Assembly (NCBI GenBank): GCA_958450325.1
Contig: OY288242.1
Span: 26,046,474 to 26,110,473 of the forward strand
Reading direction: 5' to 3'
DNA from: Agrostemma githago
Taxonomy: Eukaryota; Streptophyta; Magnoliopsida; Caryophyllales; Caryophyllaceae
DNA length: 64,000 bases
Shown: piece by piece, positions 12,199-23,436 of the stretch
How the letters are laid out: each line of letters begins with the position of its first letter
Numbering within the stretch: position 1 is the stretch's first letter
The notes under the pieces: model-generated
The model's database searches: none
Told to the model about the DNA's origin: nothing
What the model saw: only the letters and a program-made list of their open reading frames with translations
Position numbers and translations under genes: made by a program

Positions 12199-12555
12199 TT
12201 TTTTCTTTGAAAAAGAGTAGAAGAAGAATGAGGACGGATTGTGAAAATGGTGGAGGAAATTGAAATTTATACAAGAGCAAAAGCAAGGTATTAATGGCGT
12301 TCCAACCACATCTCCAAAAAGGGGAGCCAATCATCAACCTGACACACTGTTCGAAAATCCACTTTTCAAAGAGGAGTAATAATGAAAGAAGACGTTTAAA
12401 CTCTTTGCATACCCAGAGAAGTTAAAGCCTTTTTCTCGGGAACACGCGATGCATTTAATGCGGAGATGTTCAAGGAGTCAACCTCCCGCCATCCCAACCA
12501 AGATGTCGCCTGCTGAATAGGAGCCCTCGCTCCTCCCCAGCCGACGAGGGCCAAT

Positions 12556-13261
12556 TGATGGGGGTCGGTAGCCTGCCACGGGTCGCCCGTTAATTCAGAC
12601 CTTGGGGGAGCCCGACCCAAGAACAGAGGAAGGCCTGCCCAGCAGACCACCCAACAAAATCGCTGAAAAGCCCCCAAGTGGGTGACTTTAACCGCTCAGC
12701 TGCCCGGCACGGCCTTGTCGCCTGCCGAGCAGGGCAATCAAGCCCCTTGCCTGCTTCCATGGTGCTCTCGTCCCAGGCAGGACCATGGAGAACCAGGAAC
12801 CTCTCCGTCATTTTGCCCAAGGTAAAAAGAAATGAGTGGACAAGGTGAGCCCACGTGTCACCCACCCGTTCACTCATTTTCCTCCCTCTCTCTCTCTCTT
12901 TTCCTTCTGTCTCTCTCTCTCTTGGAGGAAGGTATAAATACCTTCCCTCCTCCCACATACAAAGGGTTGGATTTTCTCTCTCTAGACTCTCACTCTAAAA
13001 ACCGCCACCTTACTCCTCACGTGTAAGGTTTCTCAAGGCATTTTTCGCGGACTGACTTAGGCATCGGAGAGAGTTCTCTCGGACACCCCCGAGGCCCTGT
13101 GCGTTCATTGTGCAGGGAGCAGGCCGTCTTCGCCGGGAAGGTCCGGCCATCGAAGTGAGGGAAAGGAGAGGTCAAAGGAAGTCAGAAGAATACCGCCCGA
13201 GCAACATCTTAATCACAAGATCCGAATCCGAAGTCGGGTCTGTTGTTTCCGTGACCGGAAC

Positions 13262-13262
<1 letters not shown>
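12556..13262 (+). mobile_element. Probable 3' LTR of the Tat element
   Basis: The candidate LTR starts TGATGGGGG at 12556 after a purine-rich stretch (GACGAGGGCCAAT) and ends GGAACA at 13262, 707 bp. It contains CT-rich tracts (12885-12930), a TATA box and a leader with GACTTAGGCATCGGAG, a phrase common in Tat-type LTR leaders. The 5' LTR is outside the window, so the boundaries rest on TG..CA ends and context only. Confidence 0.5.
12933..12940 (+). promoter_or_regulatory. TATA box of the Tat LTR
   Basis: TATAAATA follows a CT-rich stretch and precedes CTCTCTAGACTCTCACTC, a typical pyrimidine-rich plant start region about 35-40 bp downstream. This marks the likely U3/R transition of the plus-strand element. 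Confidence 0.6.

Positions 13263-13344
<82 letters not shown>
13262..13344. repeat. (AAT)n microsatellite at 5' side of LINE
   Basis: About 27 AAT units lie between the end of the Tat LTR and the first bases of the LINE leader. A second (AAT)n tract lies at the LINE 3' end (18437-18478), so the tract probably belongs to the target site. Long tyrosine- or isoleucine-run open frames here are artefacts of the repeat. Confidence 0.95.
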
Positions 13345-13345
<1 letters not shown>

Positions 13346-13409
13346 TTTTTCTCTCTCCTCTCTCTCTAGGGAAGATTCCCTCTAGCGACGAAGTCATCAA
13401 TAACGGCAA

Positions 13410-14980
13410 ATGTCTATCGCGCCGACGGGAAGAGGTCGGGGAAGGCCAAGGAAGATTATCGTACATGAAACTGAGCCTCCAGGAGGTTCTATAGGTGAGA
13501 ATCAAGGGAGTTCTTCATCAACAGTGGAAGAGGCGGATGCTCAACCGAGCAACCAGGAGAATCTGAATGTTAATGATCTTATCCATCGCGCGTTTCAATA
13601 GGTATCGCAACCAAGGGTGAGATTATCAGAGAAGCCAATTGAAGGTGGGGATAAAGGGGATAACTCGAATAAAAAGGGAATGGGGATGCCGGAAACAGAG
13701 ACTGCGATTTCTGGCGGGAATTCCTGGGTGAAGTTGACAGTCAAAAATAAGGTGGGCATGGAGCTATTCTATGTTGAGGATAGTACCAAATCCACTGAAT
13801 TGATATATGTTCTGATGAGTTTGAGGATGAGCCGGGGTTTTGGAGGTTTTCTTTGATGGCGAACGTTCTTGGAGCTAGACCATCAATCAAGCAGATGATG
13901 GACTTTGTTGATAAGAACTGGAACCATGTTAGGAAGCCGGTGGTGCAATACTTCAAGCGTGGGTGGTTCTCGATTCGATTCACGAGTCAGGATGCCATGG
14001 ATACGATCTTGAAGGGAGGGCCTTGGAGGCTTGGCCAGAATTTGATTATCTTGAAGGTTTGGAGCCCTACTTTCTCTCAAGAGATGGATAGGACGTCCAT
14101 AGTTCCAGTCTGGGTCATTCTTCCGGACCTGGACCCCTTCATGTAGACTGCTCCTGTCTTGAGTAAAATTGTGAGCAAAGTGGGGAAACCCATGTTTGCT
14201 GACACTGCTACAACATATAAGGAGAAGATATCATTTGCCAGGGCTATGGTTGAAGTGGATGTCTCCAAGAAGTTGCCCACATCAGTCATTGTTAATACCC
14301 TCTACTGTGAGAAATCTGTGCAGCGTATTGACTATGAATGGTTGCCATTTTACTGTGTTGGATGCAGGAAGCTTGGGCATCTTAAGAGGTATTTTAAATG
14401 GGAAAAGAAAAAGTAAGATAAGGAGAAGAGTGTGGAGCAGATTACTCGCTACACACCAAAGAAGAAGGATTCTTCAGGGATAGGTGGTACCTCAGTGGGG
14501 AACTCTATGGTTGAGGCAGTGCCTAACATGGAAGTTCCTCCAACTGTAATGCACTCAGAACCCCTGGAGAAGGAGCGACCTGAAGGCTTACTCGCTGGCT
14601 CAGGATCCCATGTGCTAGGGAATGTTACTACAGGGGAGCAAAGGATGGGTGGTAGGGAGGATGGCTCAGTATGCCTGGGGCTAGGCCTAGTTTCTTCTAC
14701 TGAACCTACTCCTGCGTTTATCCCTGTGAGTAAGCGTACCGGAAGCAATTGGCTAGGCTTTAAGGTGAAGGGATCCAGTGACCCGCTCATAGATAATAGA
14801 GAATTTATGGAGAAGGATGAAAAATTAATTCTACTTCATACACCGAATAGATATGCTATTTTGCAGGAGCATGAGGAGGATATTATCGAGATTGATGATA
14901 TTGGGGTTCTTGGAGAGGAACCTGAACCGCCTGACAAGTCATTATTGCTACTTGGAACATTCGTGGAGGTAATGAAATAA
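13410..14980 (+). pseudogene. LINE ORF1, DUF4283 / zinc-knuckle nucleic acid binding
   Basis: The frame starts MSIAPTGRGRGRPRK, a basic motif, with an in-frame TAG at 13599-13601. Near 13795 the frame shifts. The second frame gives FWRFSLMANVLGARPSIKQM, WFSIRF and GGPWRLGQNLIILKVW, typical of the DUF4283 domain in plant LINE ORF1. Stops follow at 14144-14146 (TAG) and 14414-14416 (TAA). The zinc knuckle CVGCRKLGHLKRY has lost its last cysteine: codon 14393-14395 is TTT. A Ser/Gly/Pro-rich C-terminus runs to 14980. The protein would bind LINE RNA; this copy cannot be made intact. Confidence 0.8.
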
Positions 14981-14997
14981 TAAAGCAGAGGGAGGTT

Positions 14998-17900
14998 TTG
15001 AATTTCCTGAAGCATAAGAGGATTGATGTTTTAGGTCTACTTGAGACTAGAATAAAGGAAGCTAATAGTGGTCGTATCATTAGGGATACTTTTAAAGGGT
15101 ATAGAGTTTCTTGTAACTATGAGCATCATTATAATGGTCGAATATGGCTGATTTGGAACCCCTGTACAGTTAGGGTTAGAGTTCTTTTTGCTAGTGCACA
15201 GATTATTCACTGTCATGTTCAAGTCTTTGCTAGTAGACAGGAGTTTCATATGTCAATTGTCTATGGTGTGAATGATGGGAAGGATAGGGAGGACTTATGG
15301 GGAGAGTTATGTGGTCTTATTAACCAGGTTCACAGCTGGATTGTCCTAGGGGACTTCAACATTGTTTGAGAGGAGCAGGAGAAAGTTGGGGGATCCCCTC
15401 TTGATAAGGAGGAAATGAATGCTTTTAACACTTGCATCTTGGATAATAGACTTGTTGAAATAGTAGGGCAAGGGTGTGATTTCACTTGGACGAACAAGAG
15501 GGATTTTGCTACTATGGTTTGGTCTAGGCTCGATAGAGCCTTGATCAATGAGAATTGGATTACTGCTTTTCCTAACTCGTTTGCTCAGTACTTAGACTCG
15601 GGTATTTCTGACCATTCCCCTGTTATGGTCAGGATTTATGAGGGGGGTAATAGGAGAGGAGGCTTCAGTTTTTTAAATTGTTGGGTTAAACACCCTCATT
15701 ATAATGCTATAGTTCAGGATGCGTGAAGTAAGAGAATTAATGGGACTGCTGGATTTCAGTTGTTTGGGAAGCTTAGGAATGCTAGAGAAGCTCTTAAAAG
15801 GATGCATAAGAATAATTACACTAGCATTGGGGAACGAATTGCTGCTGTTAGTAAGGATCTGGAGAACTGCCAGGTTGCTTTGCAGGGGGGTCCCTTTTCT
15901 ATTGATCTTATCGATAGGGAACAGGAGCTCCTAGATAATTATCGGTCTCTTAGGGAGGCTGAGATTAACATCTTGCATCAAAGGTCTAAAATGGACAACA
16001 TAGCCTTTGGAGATGAGTCCACTAGCTACTTTTATGCCAAGATCAAGGAGCGTAGGAGTCAAGAAATTATTGGTTGTTTTGCTGATTGTCAAGGAAGGGC
16101 TAGGGAAGGATTAGATGAGGTAGCTCAAGGGTTCCTTGAGTACTATGAGGGGCTGCTTGGTAGATCTCATAATACTTGTGATTTAGATTTGTCTGTAATT
16201 GCAAGAGGCGCGGTAGTAGCGGAAGATTTATGGGATCAGATGACTAATACACCTACTGAAAAAGAGATTAAGGATGTTGTCTTTTCCATTGGCTCTGATA
16301 GAAGTCCTGGCCCGGATGGATTCTCCTCGGAATTCTTCAAAACATCTTGGTCAATGATTAAGGAGGATTTTTGTGCTACTGTTTGGGAGTTCTTTAGGGA
16401 AGGCAAACTCATTAAACAGGCTAATGCAACTACTATCACACTAATACCTAAGAAGGAGACATGTCATTCTGTTCTTGATTACAGACCTATTTCTTGTTGC
16501 TCCGTGTTTTATAAATCTATTAGCAAGCTCCTAACTAATAAATTGAAGACTGTGATGCAGAGTTTGGTTGGACCAGAGCAGGCAGCATTCGTGCAGGGAC
16601 GAAGTATCCATGAGAATATTGCCTTGTCTCAGTCTTTGATCAAAAGTTATGGAAGGAAGTATATTACTCCTAGATGTTTGATGAAGATTGATTTGCGGAA
16701 GGCCTTTGATTCATTGCAATGGAGATTTATAGAGCAAATGTTGATGGCGTTTCACTTTCCTTCTAAATTTACTAGTTGGATTATGAAGTGTATTACAGGA
16801 TCGTGGTTTTCCCTTAGGATTAATGGAGTGACTCAGGGTTTCTTCAAAGGTGGTAGTGGAGTAAGGCAAGGAGACCCCTTATCACCTTACCTATTTGTTC
16901 TTAGTACGGAGGTTTTGTCTAGGATACTTCGACATATTAGCCTGCAACCTACGGTTTCTTACTATCCTAAGTGTTGTAGGTTGAAGCTTAACCATCTAGT
17001 CTTTGCAGACAATTTGATGATTTTTGTTAGGGGAGATAGCCCTTCAGTCCAAGCTGTAGTTCACGCGTTGGATGCTTTTGCTGCTGAATCGGGATTACAT
17101 GCTAATAGGGATAAGACACATATTTTCTTTGGTGGTGTTGCTGACAGTGTGAAAGAGCTTATTCTTCATGAAACGGGGTTTCAGCAGGGTTCTTTCCCCT
17201 GTTGTTACCTTGGGCTGCCACTCAACTCTGTGAGCAATAAGAAGGAGCAGTATAGGTCGCTTATACATAAAATCCAGACTAATGTGGGTTGTTGGTCCTC
17301 AAATTTGTTGACTTATGCGGGTCGTGTGCAATTGCTGAACTCCGTGGTTTTTGGACTCACCAATTACTGGTCTGTTAACACTCTTTTTCCAGTAAATGTT
17401 ACGAAGCAGATAGGTCAAATATGTACGAATTATTTCTGGAATGGTGGAAGAGGAGGGCAGAGGATGGTGTATAAGAGTTGGAGTAGTATTTGCAGGCCTT
17501 GGAATGAGGGTGGTTTTGATATTAAAGAGTTGGTTTCTTGGAATAAAGCTATGGTTGGGCATTGGATTTGGAAGCTACTGAATGATTAGGTGGGGGTTTG
17601 GGTTAAATGGCATAAGGAATATATACTCAGGAATGTTGATTTATGGTGTATCCAAAAGCAAGAGAGACATACTGCAACATTCAAAAGTATGCTTAAGATA
17701 AGAGATGAGATTGTCGGAAGAGTGGGTGGAATAGATCAGGCGGTGGAGTTAGTTCAAAGCTGGAGTTACAAGGGGATTTATAAGGCTAGTCTTGCGTATA
17801 ACTGGTTCAGGCTGCAGCAGCCAGTTGTATATTGGATGGCGGGTATCCAAAGACGATCTGTTATTCCTAAGCATGTCTTTATTCTAGCTATGGCAGGCCA

Positions 17901-18312
17901 GAGATGGTTGGCCACTACTGATAATATGCAAAGACGGGGCATGTATATGGTTAGCAGGTGTGCTTTGTGTCAACTGAGTACGGAATCGCATCAGCACTTG
18001 TACTTTCGTTGTCCTTTTTGCAGATTAATTTGGCAAAATTTGTTGTGTTGGATGCAAATTACAGGAAGAAGTTATAATTTAGAGACGGAACTAAACTGGG
18101 TGGTGACGAGGAAGACGGGGAAACACTGGAAGAGTGCGTGGTATAGCGGGTGTATAGGGGCAGCGGTGTATAGCATTTGGCAGGAGCGGAACAACCAGAT
18201 TTTTTCAAACTCTATCCGTTCTCATCATAGTATTATACAACAGATCAAATTTGAAGTAGGTATTAGATTACGTAGCATTGAAATTTTCCTTGATTGTAAT
18301 CTTTTGGGATGA
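14998..18312 (+). pseudogene. LINE ORF2: APE endonuclease and reverse transcriptase
   Basis: A single frame runs throughout, broken only by stops at 15367-15369 (TGA), 15724-15726 (TGA) and 17587-17589 (TAG). The endonuclease shows LLETRI, IVLGDFN, SRLDRALIN and SDHSPVMV, the expected Glu, Asp/Asn and Ser-Asp-His sites. RT shows SPGPDGFSSEFFK, YRPISCC, AFVQGRSI, KIDLRKAFDS and GVRQGDPLSPYLF. Its catalytic FADD box reads FADN, codon AAT at 17011-17013. The C-terminus has the Cys/His block (CALC...H.YFRCPFC) found at the end of plant LINE RTs. No RNase H is seen. The protein would nick the target and prime reverse transcription; this copy is dead. Confidence 0.92.
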
Positions 18313-18434
18313 ATAGGGGAGGTTAGGAGGCAATGATATAGGACAGTATCTCTTAGTGGCTTGCTCTTTTTTGTAAGATCCTGTCTCTTTTTTTAATGAA
18401 ATGAGGCATACTTTTTCTTGCAAAAAAAAGAAGA

Positions 18435-18436
<2 letters not shown>

Positions 18437-18478
<42 letters not shown>
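18437..18478. repeat. (AAT)n at 3' side of LINE
   Basis: This trinucleotide tract follows the A-rich LINE tail (GCAAAAAAAAGAAG). It mirrors the tract before the LINE and probably marks the target site. Confidence 0.9.
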
Positions 18479-18479
<1 letters not shown>

Positions 18480-18890
18480 TTGTTTTAATCAATGGTAAAG
18501 TCAAATTAACGTGATATTTGGTAAAAAAAATAGTAGTTTGAAGATAAGTACTCGTAAATATTTCTTTAGTTTTAATATAAAATAGCTGTCTAATAATGTC
18601 TATATTGAAAAAGCTCTTCAAAATGTACTACTTTATAAATATATGATAATGATTAGTAATAAAACATTGTTACTTACGACAATAATGTACTGAAAATTTA
18701 ATATTGCAATTAAACATTGATGAATTGTTTGAGATATTAAAATAAGATAAAATATTTGTTTAAATTATAATTAAATTATCATTAATATAGTAATGATTAA
18801 TAATAAAAATTAATTAAATATGGTAAGTTAGATATGACAATGACATATGACATTAACATATTGATGTGGTTATTGCTTTAATATAATATA
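18479..18890. other. AT-rich spacer, nothing recognised
   Basis: Very AT-rich sequence with no coding signal, no repeat termini and no RNA gene that I can recognise. Confidence 0.6.
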
Positions 18891-19076
18891 CTCCCTCCGA
18901 ATTTCTAATTTTGTCTCATTTTACTTTTTGGGCTGAGTTTGATATTTGTCCCATTTTCTTTTTTAGGTCATTAATGTGTGGTTCACATCTAGTATCTCAT
19001 CTCTCTCTTCCTTCTTATTTGTTGAGTCACTCATCTTCTCTTCCTTAATTTTCATCCCAAAAGCACTCGGAGGGAG
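18891..19076. mobile_element. Stowaway-like MITE
   Basis: A 186-bp element with terminal inverted repeats CTCCCTCCG and CGGAGGGAG, flanked by TA on both sides (18889-18890, 19077-19078). TA target duplication and the CTCCCTCCG terminus are typical of Tc1/mariner-derived Stowaway MITEs in plants. It has no coding capacity. Confidence 0.85.
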
Positions 19077-19366
19077 TATATGACAGTAATAAGGTCTCTA
19101 CACATATTAGCCCATATTTAATTTAGATATCATAAGTCCAATATATAATTAATTGATCACTTAAGTAGACTACTAATAAGATGATTAAGTACACTTATAT
19201 GACCACATGTAGACCCACATAATATTCTCTCTGGTTCATTGATATCTTCCATATTTTTTTTTCAACCATTTCTTTGATTTCTTTCGCTTTTTTTTATCAC
19301 ACTTCTCTCCTAACTAGTGTTAGGTGGCCCACTTATTTTACCATCTCCCTACTTTTACTTATATTA

Positions 19367-19654
19367 CTCCCTCCGTTCCAACGAATTGTATACATTTGCT
19401 TTTTTAACACTATTTATAAGTTATGAGAATCTTCAATATAACTTCTAATATATAAGATAAAAGATAGTCGTGTGAGATCTTGTTTAAATCGTCTAATGAA
19501 ATACATTATGAATATCAAATTTTTATAATTTTTAGTAACACGTAACTAAAAATATAGACAAAAGAAAACGAGTATCGACATACGTGCATAAAGCAAACGT
19601 ATACAATTCGTTGGAACGGAGGGAGACGTATACAATTCGTTGGAACGGAGGGAG
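19367..19654. mobile_element. Stowaway-like MITE with duplicated right end
   Basis: The left terminus CTCCCTCCGTTCCAACG at 19367, preceded by TA, has an inverted counterpart CGTTGGAACGGAGGGAG on the right. The right terminus occurs twice as exact 29-bp copies (19597-19625 and 19626-19654). The sequence after the last copy is AGCAG, so a clean right TA is absent. The long inverted ends (about 28 bp) share GTATACA..TTCGTTGGAACGGAGGGAG. Confidence 0.8.
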
Positions 19655-19907
19655 AGCAGTTACCTATTTCTAACACTATAAATTATTGGTGGCCTTATCC
19701 GTTTTTAGGTGTAAAAACAAAAAGGTCGTACATGTTTGAAAATTAGTCCGAGTCTAGTCCTAGTCCCGTAGTCCGTAGTACTCCTTAGAAGAGAAGTGGC
19801 GGCTGAGATTTTGTTGGAGGAGGAGCCGGTGTGGTGACTCAGGAGGACTGCACTGGACTGGAATGGTTGGCGTTCTTTTATCAAAACTTGACTTGATTTG
19901 GCAGTAA

Positions 19908-19915
19908 TATATATA
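19908..19915 (+). promoter_or_regulatory. TATA box of the transporter gene
   Basis: TATATATA lies 134 bp upstream of the ATG at 20049 and is followed by a plausible start region. The second MITE ends about 250 bp upstream of it, so the MITE lies in the proximal promoter. Promoter use is inferred from position. Confidence 0.5.
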
Positions 19916-20048
19916 GATACAGAATGATGATACGGTACATCCAACATACAAATATCCCATCTTCTTTCCTTCCCTCCTGATTCCTGAAGCAACCAGAACC
20001 AAACTCCTCTCATTTTCCATTCAAATTGCTCTTCTTTAAAATTGGAGG

Positions 20049-23000
20049 ATGAAAGAAGGTTTGATGGACCCAGAAGAAGGAAGAATTGCGCTGCTTGAGA
20101 ATGAGAAAGGCGGAGGCGGAGGCGGAGGGGCATCATTATCAAGTGCGGTGTTCAACATATCAACGACGATGATAGGGGCAGGGATCATGTCAATTCCTGC
20201 AACTTTCAAAGTGTTGGGTGTGTTTCCTGCTCTTGCTCTCCTTCTGGTGGTTGCACTAATGGGAGATGTTACTGGGGAGTTCATGTTGAGGTTTACCACT
20301 CATTCTCGCAAGTCCACCACTACTTATGCTGCTTTGATGGGTGAATCTTTTGGGAAACTTGGCTCTCTTGCTCTGCAGATTTGTGTCATCCTCACCAGTT
20401 TTGGCTGCCTCGTCATTTACCTTATTATCATTGGTATAATTTCATTCATTATTATCTTCATCTTTTGATTGAATTATTGATGATGATGATGATGATGATT
20501 ACTACCAAATTGTAACAAGTGCCAGTCTGGCAACACATACAGAATCAATCTCAAATCAAGGATTGTGCTCATCTCATCTCATCTCCAGCTAATTGTGTCC
20601 TGTTTTCATTTCATTTTTAGGAGATTGGATAGGACTTAGCAGCTAGATAGCCATATTTGATTTGATTTTTTTTTAACGAAGACCACACTTTCTTACAGCT
20701 AACATCTCCCCCAATTGAAAAATGCCTGCCTGCTCATTTTCCACATTCCAAATATCTACACTCTACATGACTCATCTTCCCATATTACCAATTGCTTTGA
20801 TTCAAAACTATATTTTTATCATTATTTTATGCGATATTCTATGTGATATTCTATGTGATATTTCCGTGTTTTTTCATTTTCTACGTGATACCCTCCTTTT
20901 AGTCAAAATAACTCTAACTTGCGATAAAAATGACAGATATTTTCCTTCAAGTCATTGTCTTTACAAGATCTTTCATTTGAGATTATTTTTTTGCAATTTC
21001 GAAACTTTTACTAAGAGTTATGCTCGGTCAAACATTTTAACCAAATAAACTTTGACCGATCATAACTCTTTGTCTCGAGTTCCAAAAGTGATGAATTTTG
21101 TTCAAACCGATCGTTTGTAAGAGATCTTTGGTTTGAAAAAAAATCGTCTCTTTCGGAATTAATAGTTAAGAGTTATCGTAAGTCAAAGATATTTTGACCA
21201 AAACGAGGGTACAACATACAATATGAAAAAACACAGGGTAACATGTAGAATATTTCTTATTTTATTTTATTGTTCGGCTTTATTTTTTATTTTTATTTAT
21301 AATTTTTTTTATGGATGACGACCTCAGATATTGATTCAGGGACTAAGGCAATGATGTTGTTGTTGTATTTGGAAAATGCAAACGCTTTTGTTTGAAGTTG
21401 ATGACAGGGCATTATTCTAACACTTTGTTTGTTGACAGTTTCATAGGCTCGTGAAAGATTTTAAATTGAAATTCATACGGAGTAATATGTACTCCCTCCG
21501 TTCCGTTCATTTGTAGTAAACTCAAACCACCACACTACAAGCCACATGTATAAACATTATCTTATAATTTTATATATAAAGTAACTACTCAAAAAGAAGA
21601 TTATGAGGCCCAATAAATTTGGAGGCCCAGTTCCCCTGCTCGCCCTGAACCCTCTCTGAGCCGCCCCTGGATGGAGGGTGTGTGTGTGTGTGGGTATATA
21701 TATCCTACTCATTAGTTTAATATTGTCTTGTATAACAACCTTGGTTGTATCGATTCGTTTGTTTAACCAACTAGTTTAACATACTGGCTATTACCTATAT
21801 GTCATATCAAACCATTAGCTTTAGCATGTACTCTCTGATCACACCTTTTCTTCTTTGGGTTCTAGGGGACGTCCTCACAGGAAGTAGCTCTGGAGGGATA
21901 GTACACACTGGAATTCTACAAGAATGGTTTGGGTATTATTGGTGGACTACTCGAGAATTTTCACTTTCTATGGTGGCTATTCTTGTTCTCCTTCCCTTAG
22001 TTTTGCTACGTCGTGTGGGTGAGTACCATGAGTTTGTTCTTTTTTCATCAATCTTGCAACATGATCAAGCTGCTGCACCTAACTTCTTTTTTACTCCACT
22101 TTAAATGCTAACTTTTGTCATCTACTGCTGATTCAGACTCATTGAGGCACACGTCACTATTAGCCATTCTCCTTGCCTTGGTGTTTGTTGTAATATCCTC
22201 GGTAATGGCAGTAATAGCAATGTTGCAAGGGAAAGCTCAGAGTTTGAGGCTCCTACCAGATTTTTCCAGTCAAGGAACCTTCCTCAGTCTTTTCACTACC
22301 ATTCCGGTTTTCATGACTGCTTTTGGGTACCAAATCAATGGTAAGGGACTTTTGCCGACTTCTGTATTCAGGCTATTTTAGAAGTACCCACTCGGTGTCA
22401 AGGGTGTCCCCATATGGCGACGACAGGGGGTTTAGATTCTTCACATGTAAACAACCTCTGGGTGACCTGCTGACCTATATAGAAATTGACATTTGATGAT
22501 TGCATAAAACATTACTGCTGAAGCTGCATACAGCAAACCATATAGCCCATTTTTTATTTATTTTCATAATTCGTAACCTAAATATAACAAAATACTGTCT
22601 ATCTTATATTCTTTGCAGTTCATCCGATAAGGGCAGAGCTTGGAGAACCTGCTGATATGAAATTGGCAATAAGGATATCGCTTGTCGTTTGTGCTGCGTT
22701 CTATTTCTGCATTGGTTTCTCTGGTTATCTGTTATTTGGAGACTCTATTAATGCAGACATGCTAGTGAACTTTGATCAGAGTACAGACACTTTATCTGGT
22801 CTAGTGATCAATGCCGTTGTTCGGTTAAGCTACGCATTTCACCTCGTTCTAGTGTTTCCTCTTCTAAATTATGCCTTAAGAGCTAACGTGGATGAACTCT
22901 TCTTCCCTAGAAAGATAGATTTAGCCAATGACGACACCAGATTCGTATGTCTCACATCTATACTGCTTGCCCTTGCCTATGTGGTAGCAATTGCGATTCC

Positions 23001-23436
23001 AAGCATATGGTATTGCTTTCAAATATTGGGATCAACAACTGTTGTTTGCCTCATACTCATTTTTCCATCTTCTATCATTCTAAGGTAATCCGTTTTTCTT
23101 CTGCACAAATTATCATATGAGACTGTTTTACTCCGGTACTCCATACTACCTCATTAACCATACAATCAACTGAGAACCTATCAAATATTTATGAAGAAAC
23201 GGATTCATCTAAGGCCTTTTATAGTACCTGCTGCCTTTTTATTGAGGATACTTGTCAATTTGTTTCCTTTTTGCATACACGTGAGTTGAAAATATTGATG
23301 GGATTTGTATGAATTTGAATCTGACAGGGATATACATGGAATTTCCACAAGTTCGGAAAAGGTTATCGGTGTCATTCTTATACTTGTGGCATTGGGAACC
23401 AGCATCGTTGCCATTTGGAGTAATTTGTCAGGATGA
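20049..23436 (+). CDS. Vacuolar amino acid transporter, AVT6/SLC38 type (5 exons)
   Basis: Exons 20049-20433, 21866-22018, 22137-22340, 22619-23084 and 23328-23436, all with GT-AG borders and matching phases, give 438 residues with no stop, the usual AVT6 length. The N-terminus is short and hydrophilic with a glycine run. It is followed by FNISTTMIGAGIMSIPATFK, the first membrane helix with the GAGIM motif of the AAAP/SLC38 family. Later landmarks are YLIIIGDVLTG across the first junction, GYLLFGD, ANVDELFFP and PSIWYCFQ. About 11 membrane segments are expected. Relatives export neutral or acidic amino acids from the vacuole. Which AVT6 paralogue this is cannot be told. It is the only clear host gene here. 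Confidence 0.93.
20434..21865 (+). other. Intron 1 of the transporter gene
   Basis: This 1432-bp intron is AT-rich. Near 21492 it carries CTCCCTCCGTTCCGTTCATTTG, a MITE-type terminus without a clear partner, so a MITE fragment is likely. No other gene is seen in it. Confidence 0.8.

Larger units (their letters stand above)
1..13262 (+). mobile_element. Tat/Retand-like Ty3/gypsy element, 5' end outside window
   Basis: The order seen is gag zinc knuckle, protease, RT, RNase H, integrase on the plus strand, then a tandem-repeat array, then a long antisense ORF, then a probable LTR with a TATA box. Integrase after RNase H marks Ty3/gypsy. A variable 3' region with tandem repeats and antisense ORFs is known for the Tat lineage (Ogre, Retand, Grande). 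The copy is old: every coding block has stops or frameshifts, and a 3.1-kb solo LTR has landed at 7831. The 5' LTR, PBS and most of gag lie left of position 1. The end at 13262 is inferred from a CA terminus before a microsatellite. Confidence 0.85.
13345..18436 (+). mobile_element. Plant L1-type LINE, near full length
   Basis: A short pyrimidine-rich leader is followed by ORF1 (DUF4283-like plus zinc knuckle) and ORF2 (endonuclease, RT, zf-RVT-like end). A short 3' UTR ends TTTTAATGAAATGAGGC...GCAAAAAAAA, the usual plant LINE tail. No LTRs flank it. Both ends abut (AAT)n tracts, so the exact target duplication cannot be separated from the microsatellite. Both ORFs carry inactivating changes. 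Confidence 0.88.

Noticed and set aside
13209..13505. Open frame with long tyrosine or isoleucine runs
   Set aside because: It is a translation of the (AAT)n microsatellite.
18479..20048. tRNA or other RNA genes in spacers
   Set aside because: No cloverleaf-like arms or RNA polymerase III boxes could be recognised by eye; none is claimed.
19705..20299. Minus-strand frames opposite the transporter first exon
   Set aside because: They are shadows of the promoter, leader and exon 1.
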